From contig FWWN02000628.1 of the NCBI GenBank assembly GCA_900175165.2, forward strand, positions 10,267-64,773: a stretch of 54,507 nucleotides of DNA. The letters are read 5' to 3'. A program made the translations under genes and the position numbers. Shown piece by piece: positions 21,571-32,632 of this stretch (the stretch's first letter is position 1; every line of letters begins with the position of its first letter). A model generated the notes under the pieces. That model worked only from the letters and a program-made list of their open reading frames with translations, did no database searches and was not told where the DNA came from. This DNA comes from Rhizomucor pusillus. Its lineage: Eukaryota; Mucoromycota; Mucoromycetes; Mucorales; Lichtheimiaceae.

Positions 21571-24183
21571 TTACAGATCAAGCTTTTCATCCAGATCCCC
21601 CCATCCGTTGTTTGCTTCTACTTCTTCTTCTTGGTGTTCTTGTTCTCCTGCGTCTATTGGTTGGTCATCCCATCCTGAGATCTCTTCATCTGCCTCGTCC
21701 CAGCCCCATGCGCCTTCATCCATATCTTGCGGTTCCATTGAGTAAGCAAGCCGTGCCTTCTTTGGCTCGTGTTCCGGAGCGGGCGAAGAAGCAGAGTTGG
21801 AGGTGGGTATAGGGTTCGATGTCTTTTGCGGCGAGGAAGTATGCGATAGCGTTGGTGTAACTGGTGACAAAGTATGTGCAGGTGCAGAAGGAGACATGTC
21901 TCGTTGCTGAGATTGTCGCTGCTGGGGTTCAGTGGTTTTAATATCGAGGATACTGCGTTCTCGTATTTCAGTGTCGGCAAATAAAGCACATATCAGGTTG
22001 GTAAGTTCAGATTTTGTAAATGCAAGCAGCTCGCCTGATCTGTATGCCTCCATGATATCGCGCAGATTCATTTCGAGGATACGGTTGAGTTGCCAGAATT
22101 TGCTCCAGTTGGGCACCAATTGGACAACAATCGTCTCGGTGGCATCCCGTCCTGGCAGGTCAAATACCTGAATTAATTGCAAAAGACTGTTGAGTGACCG
22201 TGCAATGTAGTGTGAATCTTCTGCACCGATATCGCTCAGGCTCTCAACATCTTTGATAATACGTGTCAGCACACTGTCAATCACACTCGCCACGATTTCA
22301 GTGTACGCGTCGTCGTCAACGACCGGCCTGCATTCGTTGGCATACAAATGGATTGTTTGTATGACTCTGGTGATTGCACGTTCGCACTGCTCTTGTATTT
22401 GTCGGTTTTCGGCGATTGACATGAATCCATGCGTATCGTTTAGGATAGCATTCAGCTGCTTGACGCATTTCTTCACAGCAACTTGCCGCCACAGTTCGGC
22501 CAAGGATTGTACTTTATCTGCAGAGGACTGCAATTTTTGAGCGATTTGAGTTGTCGTCGAAGCCTTCTTGTCAGGCAGCGTTGCAATCGATTTGGCCAGC
22601 CAGCGGCAATCATTTTCAAAGATGAGGATATTTGCAGGACTAGCTGTAAGGAATGATCGGTGATAGGATGGCATAATGGCACGATACAGATCGATGAGGT
22701 CCGGGACAGCGTCGCGTAACTTTTGGGCGGAAACTGGGTGTGTCTCGTCCAATTTGCCAGCTTCAGCGAGAGTATCTGAAAGAAGAATAAACAAGAGCTT
22801 AGGAGTTTGTGTAATTTTCCTGGTGCCAACGCCGTTTCCTCCAGGCTCATTCGTTTCCTCCGTGTCGTAAAGCCTGCGCATCATAATCTGGCGACCGTCC
22901 AACATTATTTTCGCCGTCCGTTTGTCTGCAAAGTAGCTATCGATGCCAGCAACGAAAGCAGACAGTGATCGTCGGTCTATTCCATCATGGTTCTCGCCAC
23001 CATCAAACGTAGAGCCATACAAATCCCGACATTGCTGTTCAAATGTCTTTGCTGCTTCGTTGATGCGTTCAAATTTGTAAAGTTCCTCGTAGGATGCTGG
23101 AACGAGCGGTATTAATCCCTTCTCGATAAGCATGTTTAATATATCTGCAAGAAACATGTTGCCGAATACTTGGACTACACGGGAAGTTGTGTCGTATCCA
23201 TCAAGTAGTTGCCTGGAAATGAACTGAAGAATTTTTGATACGTTTTCAATCAGCTCGACGCCATCCGCGGTTGCAATCTTTTCTACTCTTTCTTCTTTTC
23301 CTTGTAACTGTTGCTGATACAGCAAACGCAGAATAGCCTTATTTCTGTCATTGCTGTCGTTCTCAGTGTTAACGTGACATTGGTGGCACTGGCTGAAAAA
23401 AGGAGTGATGATGTGACGAAATATAGACTTTTTGATACTTGAAACTTGCGCAGGAAGAGCTTCCAAAAGTATCCAACTTTCAAGTATATCCTTGATACTA
23501 ACTGTGTTTCCAGATGTTGAGGCTGTTGCCACTCGCTGTTGTACCGTCATGATCCCGTTATTCTCGTCAAATTGCACAGCAGTCCAAAAGAGCTCTTGAC
23601 CAATCTCTATGAGCGTATCCCTAGATAGCGAGAGTCTCTGTTGCAAGATGCTTCGAATAGATTCCGAACACCAAGGCAAAGTTGCTGTTGTGAGCTGCTG
23701 ATCAATATCTTTGTAAATATGCGTCGCATCTAATATGCGACCGCTCTTAGCGACATCTTGAGCGTGATCCATATTCTCGATCATTTTCAAAAGTTCCTGC
23801 AGCGCTTTCAATGTTTCTTCGTTCGCTTCCTTTTTGCTGCATAGACCCTGGTACTGAGAAATCGCGTTTTTCGTCAACGTCAATACGCTCTTTTCAGGGT
23901 CCAGCGCCAAAGCCGTCGCTTCGATGCAGTCTACAGACGTCGCAGAAAGAACCTCCTGAATATCTTTTGCATGCTTGTATATTGCCAGAAAGGCATCGAG
24001 CTGCGATTTTACAAGATCTTGGAGCTGTTGCTGTCGCGTGCCTTTCCTACGTTGCAGTTTCTGCAGTGTTGAGGTTAGTGTATCCACGGGAATGTCGCCA
24101 TCGTCGTTTGTCAGTGAGGCGTCGTTAGGATGGTGATCTGGATTCAGCAAGCTGGCAATGAGAAGCTCTGAGGAGGTTGCCAT
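21571..24183 (-). CDS. ZW10: Zw10/Dsl1-complex homologue
   Basis: Single-exon gene of 870 aa starting MATSSELLIASLLNPD. The pattern fits Zw10: an N-terminal coiled coil (TLQKLQRRKGTRQQQLQDLV), a helical middle, and a conserved C-terminal part with YFADKRTAKIMLDGRQIMM, PNWSKFWQLNRILEMNLRDI and TKSELTNLICALFADTEIRE. Zw10 acts with RINT1 and NAG as the ER tether for Golgi-derived COPI vesicles (Dsl1 complex) and, in animals, at the kinetochore. The tail after about residue 760 is a Ser/Pro/Thr-rich linker followed by Trp-Asp/Glu motifs (GAWGWDEADEEISGWDD, NNGWGDLDEKLDL). These resemble the WxxD/W-acidic coatomer-binding motifs known from the Dsl1 lasso, which would support a vesicle-tethering role; that comparison is inference. 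Confidence 0.85.
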   Translation of the reverse strand: MATSSELLIASLLNPDHHPNDASLTNDDGDIPVDTLTSTLQKLQRRKGTRQQQLQDLVKSQLDAFLAIYKHAKDIQEVLSATSVDCIEATALALDPEKSVLTLTKNAISQYQGLCSKKEANEETLKALQELLKMIENMDHAQDVAKSGRILDATHIYKDIDQQLTTATLPWCSESIRSILQQRLSLSRDTLIEIGQELFWTAVQFDENNGIMTVQQRVATASTSGNTVSIKDILESWILLEALPAQVSSIKKSIFRHIITPFFSQCHQCHVNTENDSNDRNKAILRLLYQQQLQGKEERVEKIATADGVELIENVSKILQFISRQLLDGYDTTSRVVQVFGNMFLADILNMLIEKGLIPLVPASYEELYKFERINEAAKTFEQQCRDLYGSTFDGGENHDGIDRRSLSAFVAGIDSYFADKRTAKIMLDGRQIMMRRLYDTEETNEPGGNGVGTRKITQTPKLLFILLSDTLAEAGKLDETHPVSAQKLRDAVPDLIDLYRAIMPSYHRSFLTASPANILIFENDCRWLAKSIATLPDKKASTTTQIAQKLQSSADKVQSLAELWRQVAVKKCVKQLNAILNDTHGFMSIAENRQIQEQCERAITRVIQTIHLYANECRPVVDDDAYTEIVASVIDSVLTRIIKDVESLSDIGAEDSHYIARSLNSLLQLIQVFDLPGRDATETIVVQLVPNWSKFWQLNRILEMNLRDIMEAYRSGELLAFTKSELTNLICALFADTEIRERSILDIKTTEPQQRQSQQRDMSPSAPAHTLSPVTPTLSHTSSPQKTSNPIPTSNSASSPAPEHEPKKARLAYSMEPQDMDEGAWGWDEADEEISGWDDQPIDAGEQEHQEEEVEANNGWGDLDEKLDL

Positions 24184-24362
24184 TAAGAGATGTGTATCGT
24201 GGAAACCGCGGACTGGCAGGCAGGCAGGCCTGACAAAAAGCCTGTGCGCAGGCGAGCCCGCTTTGATCTCCACGGACGGTTGTGCGGAGCAAAAGTTATC
24301 TGTGCTGAGAGAGAGAGAGAGACAGAGATTCCTGTTGCTTTTGCATTTCCGTCGCTATCGAT
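24184..24362. promoter_or_regulatory. Short divergent promoter between Zw10 and Mio
   Basis: Only 179 bp separate the two start codons. The spacer holds a GGCAGGCAGGCA repeat (about 24215-24227) and a GA-rich tract (about 24307-24324). Any promoter elements for both genes must overlap here or extend into the coding regions. Confidence 0.7.
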
Positions 24363-27300
24363 ATGGCAGCCAGCAAAGCAATAGTGTGGTCGCCTCGATC
24401 GGGATCAAATCGATTCCTTGTCAGTGGTTCAGACCTCAAACTCTACGACTGGATACCCGCAGTGAGTAGAGCCTTTTGAACCTTGTCAAAGCAGCACAAG
24501 TATGCTTGACGCGTGCAAAACTGTTTCTTCTAGACCCGAGATTTGGCCGCCAAAGCACAACTTGTTTCCAATATTCCTAATGTTACGCTTGTAATGGTAA
24601 TGCCCAAGCCGTGCTAACTGCCTGTGTGAATCGCGGCACACCTGGAAGCATAAGTGATAATTAATGGAATTATATGTATGCACGTAGTGTGCAGACTGGT
24701 CATCTGATCCGAGTCGACCGGATCTCGTCGCTGCAGGACTCGCGACCGGAAAGACACTGCTTTTACGGCTTCAGGATTATGGACTGACGGACGTTGACGG
24801 TTATCACGACGACGGATTGATATCTTCACCCATGAGAACTCAGATGGGATTTAACACAAAGGGCGGTAGCAAACCACAGTATTCTACGCTAAACGTCAAA
24901 ATGTCTCGATCATGCAACGTTGTTTCGTTTTGCAAGCAACAACCTCAACTGTTAGCTGCTGGTCTCGACAAGGTACGAAACGATCCTTGTCTGTTGATCT
25001 GGGATATATCGCAATCGATCGACAGTTACTGCAGCACACCGGCTAGTGGTTCACAAACACCGACAGCAGCGTCCGTGACCCCACACTCGAGTTCATACCA
25101 ATTTCCGAGAGCAGATAACAATGATTTCAGTAAGATCTCCAGCGACATCGTTTTCTCTGGTAAAATATCTGACGTATCGGCGCATCGAGGAATAGTAGAC
25201 ATTGATTACATATGCAACACAGATAGATCAAGATACAACGTTGGAATAAGTAATCCGGATCAGTTTATTCCCTCTAGCAGCGCAGCCAGGTACAGATCTC
25301 GATACTGAAAAAGAAGACTACATCGACAGCGGCTTACCGTATATCAAATAGCGGAAACTTTGACCAGAAACCTATTCAACAATATGGCTCTTCTGAAGGA
25401 ACATCATCTTGTGCTTGGTCAACACATGCAGGGTCACCGCTGCTTATTGCTGGGATGGCATACAAATATTTAAGAGTGTACGACATACGAGGTAAATATT
25501 GACACATGCAGGTGACAGCATCCTGTCATATTGAATTATCACCTGTTGTGTGAACAGAGAACTCTGCGGTGAACCCATTGCAATTCATGACAAAAGCAGT
25601 CTATGGTGTATCCGTTGATCCATTCAATCCCTACCGCGTGGCGTCTTACACCGAAGAAGGCGTTGTGAAACTGTGGGATCTGCGAAACCCGAATGACTCA
25701 ATATCCTTTTTTTTTCCTTTGCATTTTTATAATTGTACCAATCTTAGATTTATACTTTATTTTCAATCCTTAACTCGCAACTGCACGTACTGACGCTAAG
25801 TTCTGAAAGTGGTGCAAAGCAAGGTCTCTCTGGTATATCATTTTCACCTTCCAAAGAAGGATTACTTGCAACGCTGGCGAAAGATTCCACAGATGTCATG
25901 TTTTGGAATATACAGGAAAGCGGACAGCTCTACGTTGCGTCGACCGCTGGAGAACAGCCCTATGTCTCGGACGCATTGCCCTTTGAGGACGTCCCGACAG
26001 TGATGGACACTAAGCGAGAGAATCTGAAAACACTTGTATTGTGGAAAAGTCGTAAAGGTAAACTTTTTACATTCTTGTATTCAACATGCAATCGAGCTAA
26101 CTCATCTAACAGTGCATGCTGCTGAAAAATCAATTGCGGCATTTTCCTTCGTTCCAACGTTGCAAAAGAGCTTTGAATTCCGAGATCCATCCAAAACCCA
26201 AAATCAACAAGTTGTGCTTCTCCAAAAGGATGGACAGTTTGTTTCTGCCGAGTTGGCTGAGCCATGTTCCGTGTCATGGAATTCGTCTGGCGATATACTT
26301 TTAACGGATGGAGAAGACTTAATTTCATGCGGGGTAGAGAAACATCCAGAACACCGAATAAGCATGGAAACGAAGCTCCAAGGGTTGCGGATAGACGGGG
26401 CCATGTATGTAATCAAAATACCAACCTCTACATGGCAGTTTCTAACCCTATTCAAAATAGGGTACCTACTTTACCGGCAGAAGATAAGCTGTTGGCAGCA
26501 TCTCTTACTAGCATGGATATTGATGGATCAATCTCTGAACTGGCAAATGATATCTCTGTTGTAATGCGGAAAAGAGCCGAGAATGGCTACTCGATGAAGG
26601 TGAAGACTTGGCAGGTGTATTCCCACAACTGCGTCGTGTAACTTATTCTTTCGCTTGAAACCAAATGTAGTGCGGTGAAAACATTGCCAAGGTTGGCAAT
26701 GATTACAGATTGCGAGAACTGTGGTCTTGGATGGATAGTAAGTCTGACTATATAGATACATAATACGAAATCCCATTGACAATACTCGCAATAGAAATTT
26801 GCAAAAGGGTAGAATCCAATGGACAGCTTGCAAAGGCTGATATCGGTTTTCAAGGAGTATACGGACTATGGTCAGTGAATGGTAAGCTGGGAATAATATA
26901 CTACCTCACAAAGCTCGGTATCTGACACGATAGACGTAGAAATGCAAGGCCGAAAGATATCAAAAGCCGTCTCTGAAGCATCACCTGATCCGAACCGCAG
27001 CCGAGATACAAACGCTAGAGGAGCAAAAGTTGAGATTGAGGAACAGACACTCGCTATGGTCGAAACTTCAAAGCGGCCCCAAAGACTCCTTGCATTGGAA
27101 GTTTGTGGGCAGAATTTCAGCAGGAAAGATCTTGAGCGGGAGCTGAGAAGGTATAAAGTTGTTTATGCACGATTTTCGTGACACTAAATCCAAAACGCGT
27201 TACTAGGCTCGAAACAATGGATCAATATGACAAAGCTGCCGCTTTGGCACTTTTCAGCGGTCTCCGAGAACGTGCAATTGAGGCACTGGGAAGCACACGA

Positions 27301-28620
27301 GGCAGTGGAAAAGATGGTAAAGGAACAGATTCAAAAGATTGGCGATATGCATATGGATTGATTGAATGGTAGAGCAACAGCGGAAATTACTCTCTGGCGT
27401 GTTGGCTGGATTCCAGCCAGAGGCACAAGTAGTAAATCCCACCTGGCGACAACTTTGTGAATCCCTTAGCAACGATATGGATGACAGACCTTACCTGAAA
27501 GCAATATTTGCATATATTGCTTCGAGAGACTGGCGCAAAGTTCTCGATGAAGAGTTTCTTCCGCTGCGAGAACGCGTGGCAGTAGCTTTGAGAGTGTTGA
27601 GTGATGAGCAGGTAATTATGAAAAGTGGAGGGGTCATTGATATTGAATACTTCTCCGCTCATAATTTTCATTCGTGCAGATGACCAACTTTTTGGAGGAT
27701 ATCGTTAGCAGAGCAGTAGAAGAAGGCGACGTGGAATGTCTCTTTGTTACAGGTCTCACAAGCCGCGGTGTCGACCTATTGGAGCGCATGGTAGATCGCT
27801 ACGGGGATATTCAAACTGCATCGTTGGTTATGAGCTTTGTGGTCCCGCGCCGTTTCAAAGACAGGCGGGTTGAAGAATGGATTGAAAGGTAGAGGTGTAC
27901 GAGGCTCTTGAGCAAAATGATAACTGATACATTCTTGTGGTTATTCGAATCATCTAGCTATCGTAACCTTCTTGATCGATGGCAGTTATGGCATGCACGA
28001 GCAAATTTCGATATCGAAAGAGGACAACGTATGAGCAACTCGAACGAGATTGTACCTCCACAGGTTTATGTACGATGCACGTTCTGTTCCCAGTCACTGG
28101 GCCACAGTCTGCTCATTCAAAATATACGCAATCGAGAGGGAAAACGAGTCAATTTGCAAGCAAATGTATCACCAGTATCATCCGGTGGTGGTCGCACATT
28201 TGGCAGACAAAAGGTTATTATCTTTATTTCAACGTCTTTTTCTTCCCAATCCTAACAAACTTTTTTAAAGCCGACCGTCTGTCCTAGTTGTAGGAAACCA
28301 TTACCTCGCTGCGCACTGTGTCTGTTACATCTTGGCACTCCTATCGACCCTTTGCGGAAGGCCATAGTAGCTTCAGATCAGCAAACTGGTAAGTTGTCCA
28401 GAAGAAGAAAGAAAGATTCTAGCTGAGTCATTCGCGCACTGCAGCCGATCCTTCAGGTTTCGATCTGTGGTTTACCTGGTGTCAAACTTGCAGGCATGGA
28501 GGGCACGCTATGCACATGTTTGACTGGTTCCAAAAGCATACAACCTGTCCTGTCAGCAACTGCTCATGCCAATGCTTTATCGCGACGCCCGACCTCTTTG
28601 CGGACACGCCTGTGAATTAA
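24363..28620 (+). CDS. MIOS: Mio/Sea4, GATOR2 (SEACAT) subunit
   Basis: WD40 plus RING-like zinc protein of the vacuolar/lysosomal GATOR2 complex, which relays amino-acid status to TORC1. The N-terminal propeller starts [18 protein letters not shown] and includes [18 protein letters not shown] and [15 protein letters not shown], followed after an AT-AC intron by VLTLSSESG. The middle is helical ([20 protein letters not shown]). The C-terminal zinc region has [35 protein letters not shown] and [10 protein letters not shown], diagnostic of Mio. First exons: 24363-24461, 24534-24596, 24688-25289, 25352-25491, 25558-25700, 25787-26057, then about nine more to 28620. Frames can be joined throughout, so the gene looks intact. 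The intron near 27325 uses the donor GATG/GTAAAG. Confidence 0.93.
25701..25786 (+). other. U12-type AT-AC intron in Mio
   Basis: The intron begins ATATCCTTT, a perfect match to the U12 5' splice site, and ends in AC (25785-25786). TCCTTAAC just upstream matches the U12 branch site, with the branch A about 13 nt from the 3' end. No GT donor nearby can keep the WD40 motif LWDLRNP and restore the frame. Splicing joins NPNDS to VLTLSSESG in phase 0. Confidence 0.9.
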
Positions 28621-28901
28621 TCCTTGTTGATGATACCCTTTTGAAAATAGAACCAATGAAAGTGCAAATACGCTATCGATATATTATGATACAAACATTA
28701 TTAAATTTTGCTAAAAGACTCCAAGGTTTATAGAGATAATCTTGAAAATGTATAAAGAGTAAAGAACACAGAATAAATTAATCAATGAAAATGCAAAGAA
28801 GATAAGCTGGAAAAAGCGAAGAGAATGGAGGAGGAAAAGTATGCATGACTAGATAAATACGAATTGATGAAAAGATATGCTAGTATAACGGAGAATTGTC
28901 T
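28621..28901. other. Convergent 3' spacer, AT-rich
   Basis: The 281 bp between the Mio stop and the flavoprotein stop are A-rich and hold only 3' UTR-like sequence. Confidence 0.6.
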
Positions 28902-30692
28902 CTAGCAAGAATCCCATGGTATCTTGATCTCGACGCCCTCTGACCGTGCTATACCATCTACCACAACTTTCTCGGCACTCGCGACACATCCTTCCAACAA
29001 AGGGATACCAGGCCAAGAGTACGAGCCGATAAACCAAATGTTACTTTTGCCCTGACAACGTCCGAGCTCAACAGCGTCTCGGTTTTCTTTGTCATCACTG
29101 TCACCTCGTTGCTGTCCAACAACAGGAATAAACAGATTCTCCTGAATTGCCTTCCTGGAAGCAAGGGTCACAGTTGCTCTTTCAAACCAGGACACAGATA
29201 TGACTCGAGACGCATCGGGCGGTATGCAAGGATTGGTCGTTTGAAGGTACAAGGTATTGTCGTCATCCACCGTCGCAGCGGCGCTGTGGGTGAAGTTCAA
29301 GATATGTGTTGCCATGGTAGTGTTGTGAGGATTGGGCATTCTCAAGCTGGCAGTATCAGTGCCAGGCTTTAAACTTTCGTCGACGCTTGCAAGGTTAAGT
29401 GCTCTCCAGTTTCGCCGATCATCTGGTAAGAGTTTCTCGTCGGTGTGGTTGATCACGAGCGATTTTTCGTACTTGAACACTTGAAGCATGGCAATTGCCT
29501 GCGAGATATCCTGAATAAGCCGTCGCTGCTGAGGAGTCTGCTGTTCTGCATTTGTCAGCTCTGCCAAGAAGCTTTGCAGCAAGCGCATAGCTTGATTGCC
29601 TTGCGTAGCAAATATCACATGATGGAAACCGTAGACGTTTCCGTTGACATCCACGAGCTCCATGTTGTATTCAGGAGACTTGCTCAGTCGGATTGACTGA
29701 ATTTGTGTATCGAGATGGATGTTCTTTACGGGCGATGATAGTTTCTCGACGACTTTTTGCACGCCTTCGCTGACAACAAATGATTCTTGGCCTAATCCGA
29801 CAGCCATGTATTGCAAGACATCGACGGCTGGATAATCAAGCATGGCTTCCCAACTATTCGTGCAGACAGCTGCGAACAACGGCACAAATATGTCGTGCAC
29901 AAAGTACGGATGGAAATTGTGATACTGGAACCATTCACGGAGCGTCATTTTCGAAACTGGATGGTGTGGATCGCGTAAACGGCCGGATCGATGCAGCCAC
30001 AGCGACAGCAACATGAGCCAAAAGTACGAGAATGCAACGATGCATGCTCTCCAATAATAGAGCCACAGATCGCTTAAGTAGTCGATAAAGTTGTCTGAAA
30101 AACCGCCTGTCGGGGTTTCCAGCATACCGACCGTTCGTGATCCAGTGTATGTCAAATGAGAGCGATTCATGACGGATAGTTGCTGCTTATCGCCTGATTG
30201 CTGGTATTGATCGCTGCAATTTCCGTCTTGACTGTTGTTGCTAGACTGGATTCTGTACCAGCCAAAGCTAAACTTTGCCGGTTTTACACGGATCTCCAGA
30301 TACTTGTACAGACGTTCGAGCCGACAGTAGTATCCTGGATTTTTTTTTTTCCAATATGGTCAGATCCGTGCCTGTGTGCTTCTGTCTTAGTAGCCGTCTG
30401 TACCTGACATAAATGATCTCATAGGCACCTTCCACAGCAATTGTTAGTTACAAAAACCAGGGGATTGAGCTGTATATTGCAACCTTACATCGATGCGGAA
30501 CTCGTTCTTTTTGCCTACGGATATAGACGCAGAATCCATCCCGAGTGTGTGGCTCTTTTCAAATAAATGAGGTTCCAGCTTCACCTCGTTGCCATCGCAA
30601 TCCGAGGCATGAGCAAGCAAATACGATGCCGTCAGTCCAGCCAACCCAGATCCAATGATTGCAACCTTCTTGACGGTCTCGCGATCTGCCAT
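28902..30692 (-). CDS. COG2907-like NAD(P)/FAD-binding oxidoreductase
   Basis: Exons 30692-30489, 30428-30404 (only 25 nt, encoding VPMRSFMS) and 30334-28902 give 553 aa. The Rossmann motif VAIIGSGLAGLTASYLL lies near the N-terminus. HVIFATQGNQAMRLL, LVINHTDEKLLPDDRRNWRA and the final FAD loop IWFIGSYSWPGIPLLEGCVASAEKV match the amine-oxidase-like family COG2907, which in bacteria is often next to cyclopropane-fatty-acid synthase genes. The substrate is unknown. Residues around 170-200 (LWLYYWRACIVAFSYFWLM, on the minus strand near 30030-30090) are strongly hydrophobic and may be a membrane segment. The stop is convergent with Mio, 281 bp away. Confidence 0.85.
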
Positions 30693-32632
30693 GGCAGTTC
30701 CAAAGAGTAAGAGAAAAAAAGCAGTAATAACCTGCTCAGCGGAGCAACGGGGATGTAATGCATGGAATTTCCAAAACCGGGACAGCAAAAATGATGACAA
30801 GCCCGAAATGTCACAAAAAGTCTACTAATGCAAGCTTACGAAGATCCAGATTTACAGAATCAGCCGACAAAGTTTCTGTCCTTTTTCACTACCACCTGGC
30901 TGCAATAATTAGCTTACAGAATAGACTCTCCTTAAATAAGGAGACAGATCTGCGATAACACCCCTCCTCCAGAGGGAGGTTCTGAAACGCCAGCAAAGTC
31001 AGTGTGAGAATGTATGTACAGCTGACCATGCAGTTACACATGAAAAAGTGAGCGAGGAAGCTGCTATTTGCAGAAATCGATGGCAGCTGTTAACAGAGAG
31101 TCGTGAAACAAGATTACATGATGATAAAGCATGTTACAATGTTGCACAGTTACACTCTAAGCAGTCCCTTCTCATGAAGGAGCGAGCTTGCCTTGCCAAT
31201 CGTCCCCTTTGTTTGTTAAGCTCCTGCATAGCTAGTTTATAGAGTTTGTGTGGAGCAGGCGGGATGGGAATGCTCTTTCTTAGGGATCATTCTCACCCCA
31301 GTTGCGAGCGTACCGACGTTGCATTTCCTGAAGATCCAGTAAAAAGTGCGAGCAATTTTGCTTTTGTATGAACGACGATGTGTCTGCTTGTTTTTCTATT
31401 AACTGATGAATAGGACCGTCAATTTGGTATCCTGTTCTCTTCCTAATTTCTGGTCTTGCAAGCTTCTTATGTATCCAGAGCAATGCCACCATTTTCAGCT
31501 TATCTTGCTGTAAACGCTCTCGGCTGTCCTTTGCTTCTAACGTACAAAACACGTAGAGTGTTTCATATAGATATCGAACATATCTTATTTTTCTTTTTCT
31601 TTTATCAAGATCTATAGCATCTTGCTTTCCAATACATTGTATTATGCTCTCATAAGCTTACATGACCATCTCATGAATTCTGGCCCTTTGACCGCATCGA
31701 CAGTGCAGTGTAGGAAGGAAGCGGAGCTCAAGATGTCACACTATTGGTTGAATCTACTCTACGTCCTTGGCCGTTCAATGTCACTCGTCATACGACTTGC
31801 ATCGACAAAGCTTGCTGTGGCCGAGTTCTGATATCTTAATTAAATAACTAAGCATTCCAGCTCAAGCCTCTTTAAACAAGTCGATGCTACGTAGGTGCCC
31901 GTTCAAACTGCTCATGATAGGACCATTCGCAATTGTACTAGATATATGACGAAGTTACGTCGTGCAAGGAACGTACGCGGACTACATATTCGTCCTTTAC
32001 CATCGCTGTTCGTAGATCAGAAGGAAAACTTAACCGCCTAAATCCGGAATACGCGTAAGGTCCGCCCATTGCAACTTCTTTATCAGGCAAGGAAATACCC
32101 ATTATCTGGACCATTGCAACAGTGCACAAAGCCAAAGAAGCACCCTTTTGCGTACAACAGCGCGGATATACAATGCAAAAGAATACAGATTGGAAACCTC
32201 AGCATATAGCAAAGTATTGCAATGTGATGGGAACAAGCTTTTTGTGCGACACTCGGTACACCCTGAAAAAGTCATGATCAAACACGCAACACTTTTTTCG
32301 TTCACTCTCTTTTCCTCTCTCACATAAGCACCAAAAGAAGCATCGCCATTATACCAACTAGTCCTTGGAGATCCCATGCAGACTGAATTTGCCCCAATGA
32401 AGTCATTGGGCTTCCCGTGCCACGATTTTGTGTGCGCGAGGTCCAAGAGAATTCGGGAAGTGCTTTCAGAGATACGACAAACTCTGAGGAAGGAAACCGG
32501 TTTTGGGTTGGACTTGCATCCTTGGGAAGCCACTCAAAAATCCGGAAGGAGACAGCGAGTGAGCATACAGAACAACAAGCAGCCTCAGAGTGGGGAACGG
32601 CAATTTTTAAACTGATACGGGGCAACAATTAG
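30693..32632. other. Poorly explained accessory stretch with candidate gene remnants
   Basis: Almost 2 kb without a clear gene. The best signal is on the minus strand at 31280-31640: about 120 codons open, reading RYLYETLYVF, LEAKDSRERLQQDKLKMVAL and KKLARPEIRKRTGYQIDGPI to DLQEMQRRYARNWGEN. It looks protein-like (amphipathic, charged), but I do not recognise it and found no convincing start. On the plus strand 31622-31831 is also open (SHYWLNLLYVLGRSMSLVIR). Zinc-cluster-like cysteines expected upstream of the transcription factor are not found intact; CHDFVCARSKRIR near 32420 is the nearest match. Confidence 0.35.
31280..31640 (-). other. Unidentified open frame, possible gene fragment
   Basis: Open from about 31640 to the stop at 31280. 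Charged helical composition, no signal peptide or motif. An AG acceptor lies just upstream (about 31614), so it could be the last exon of a gene whose other exons I cannot place, or a relic. Function unknown. Confidence 0.3.
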
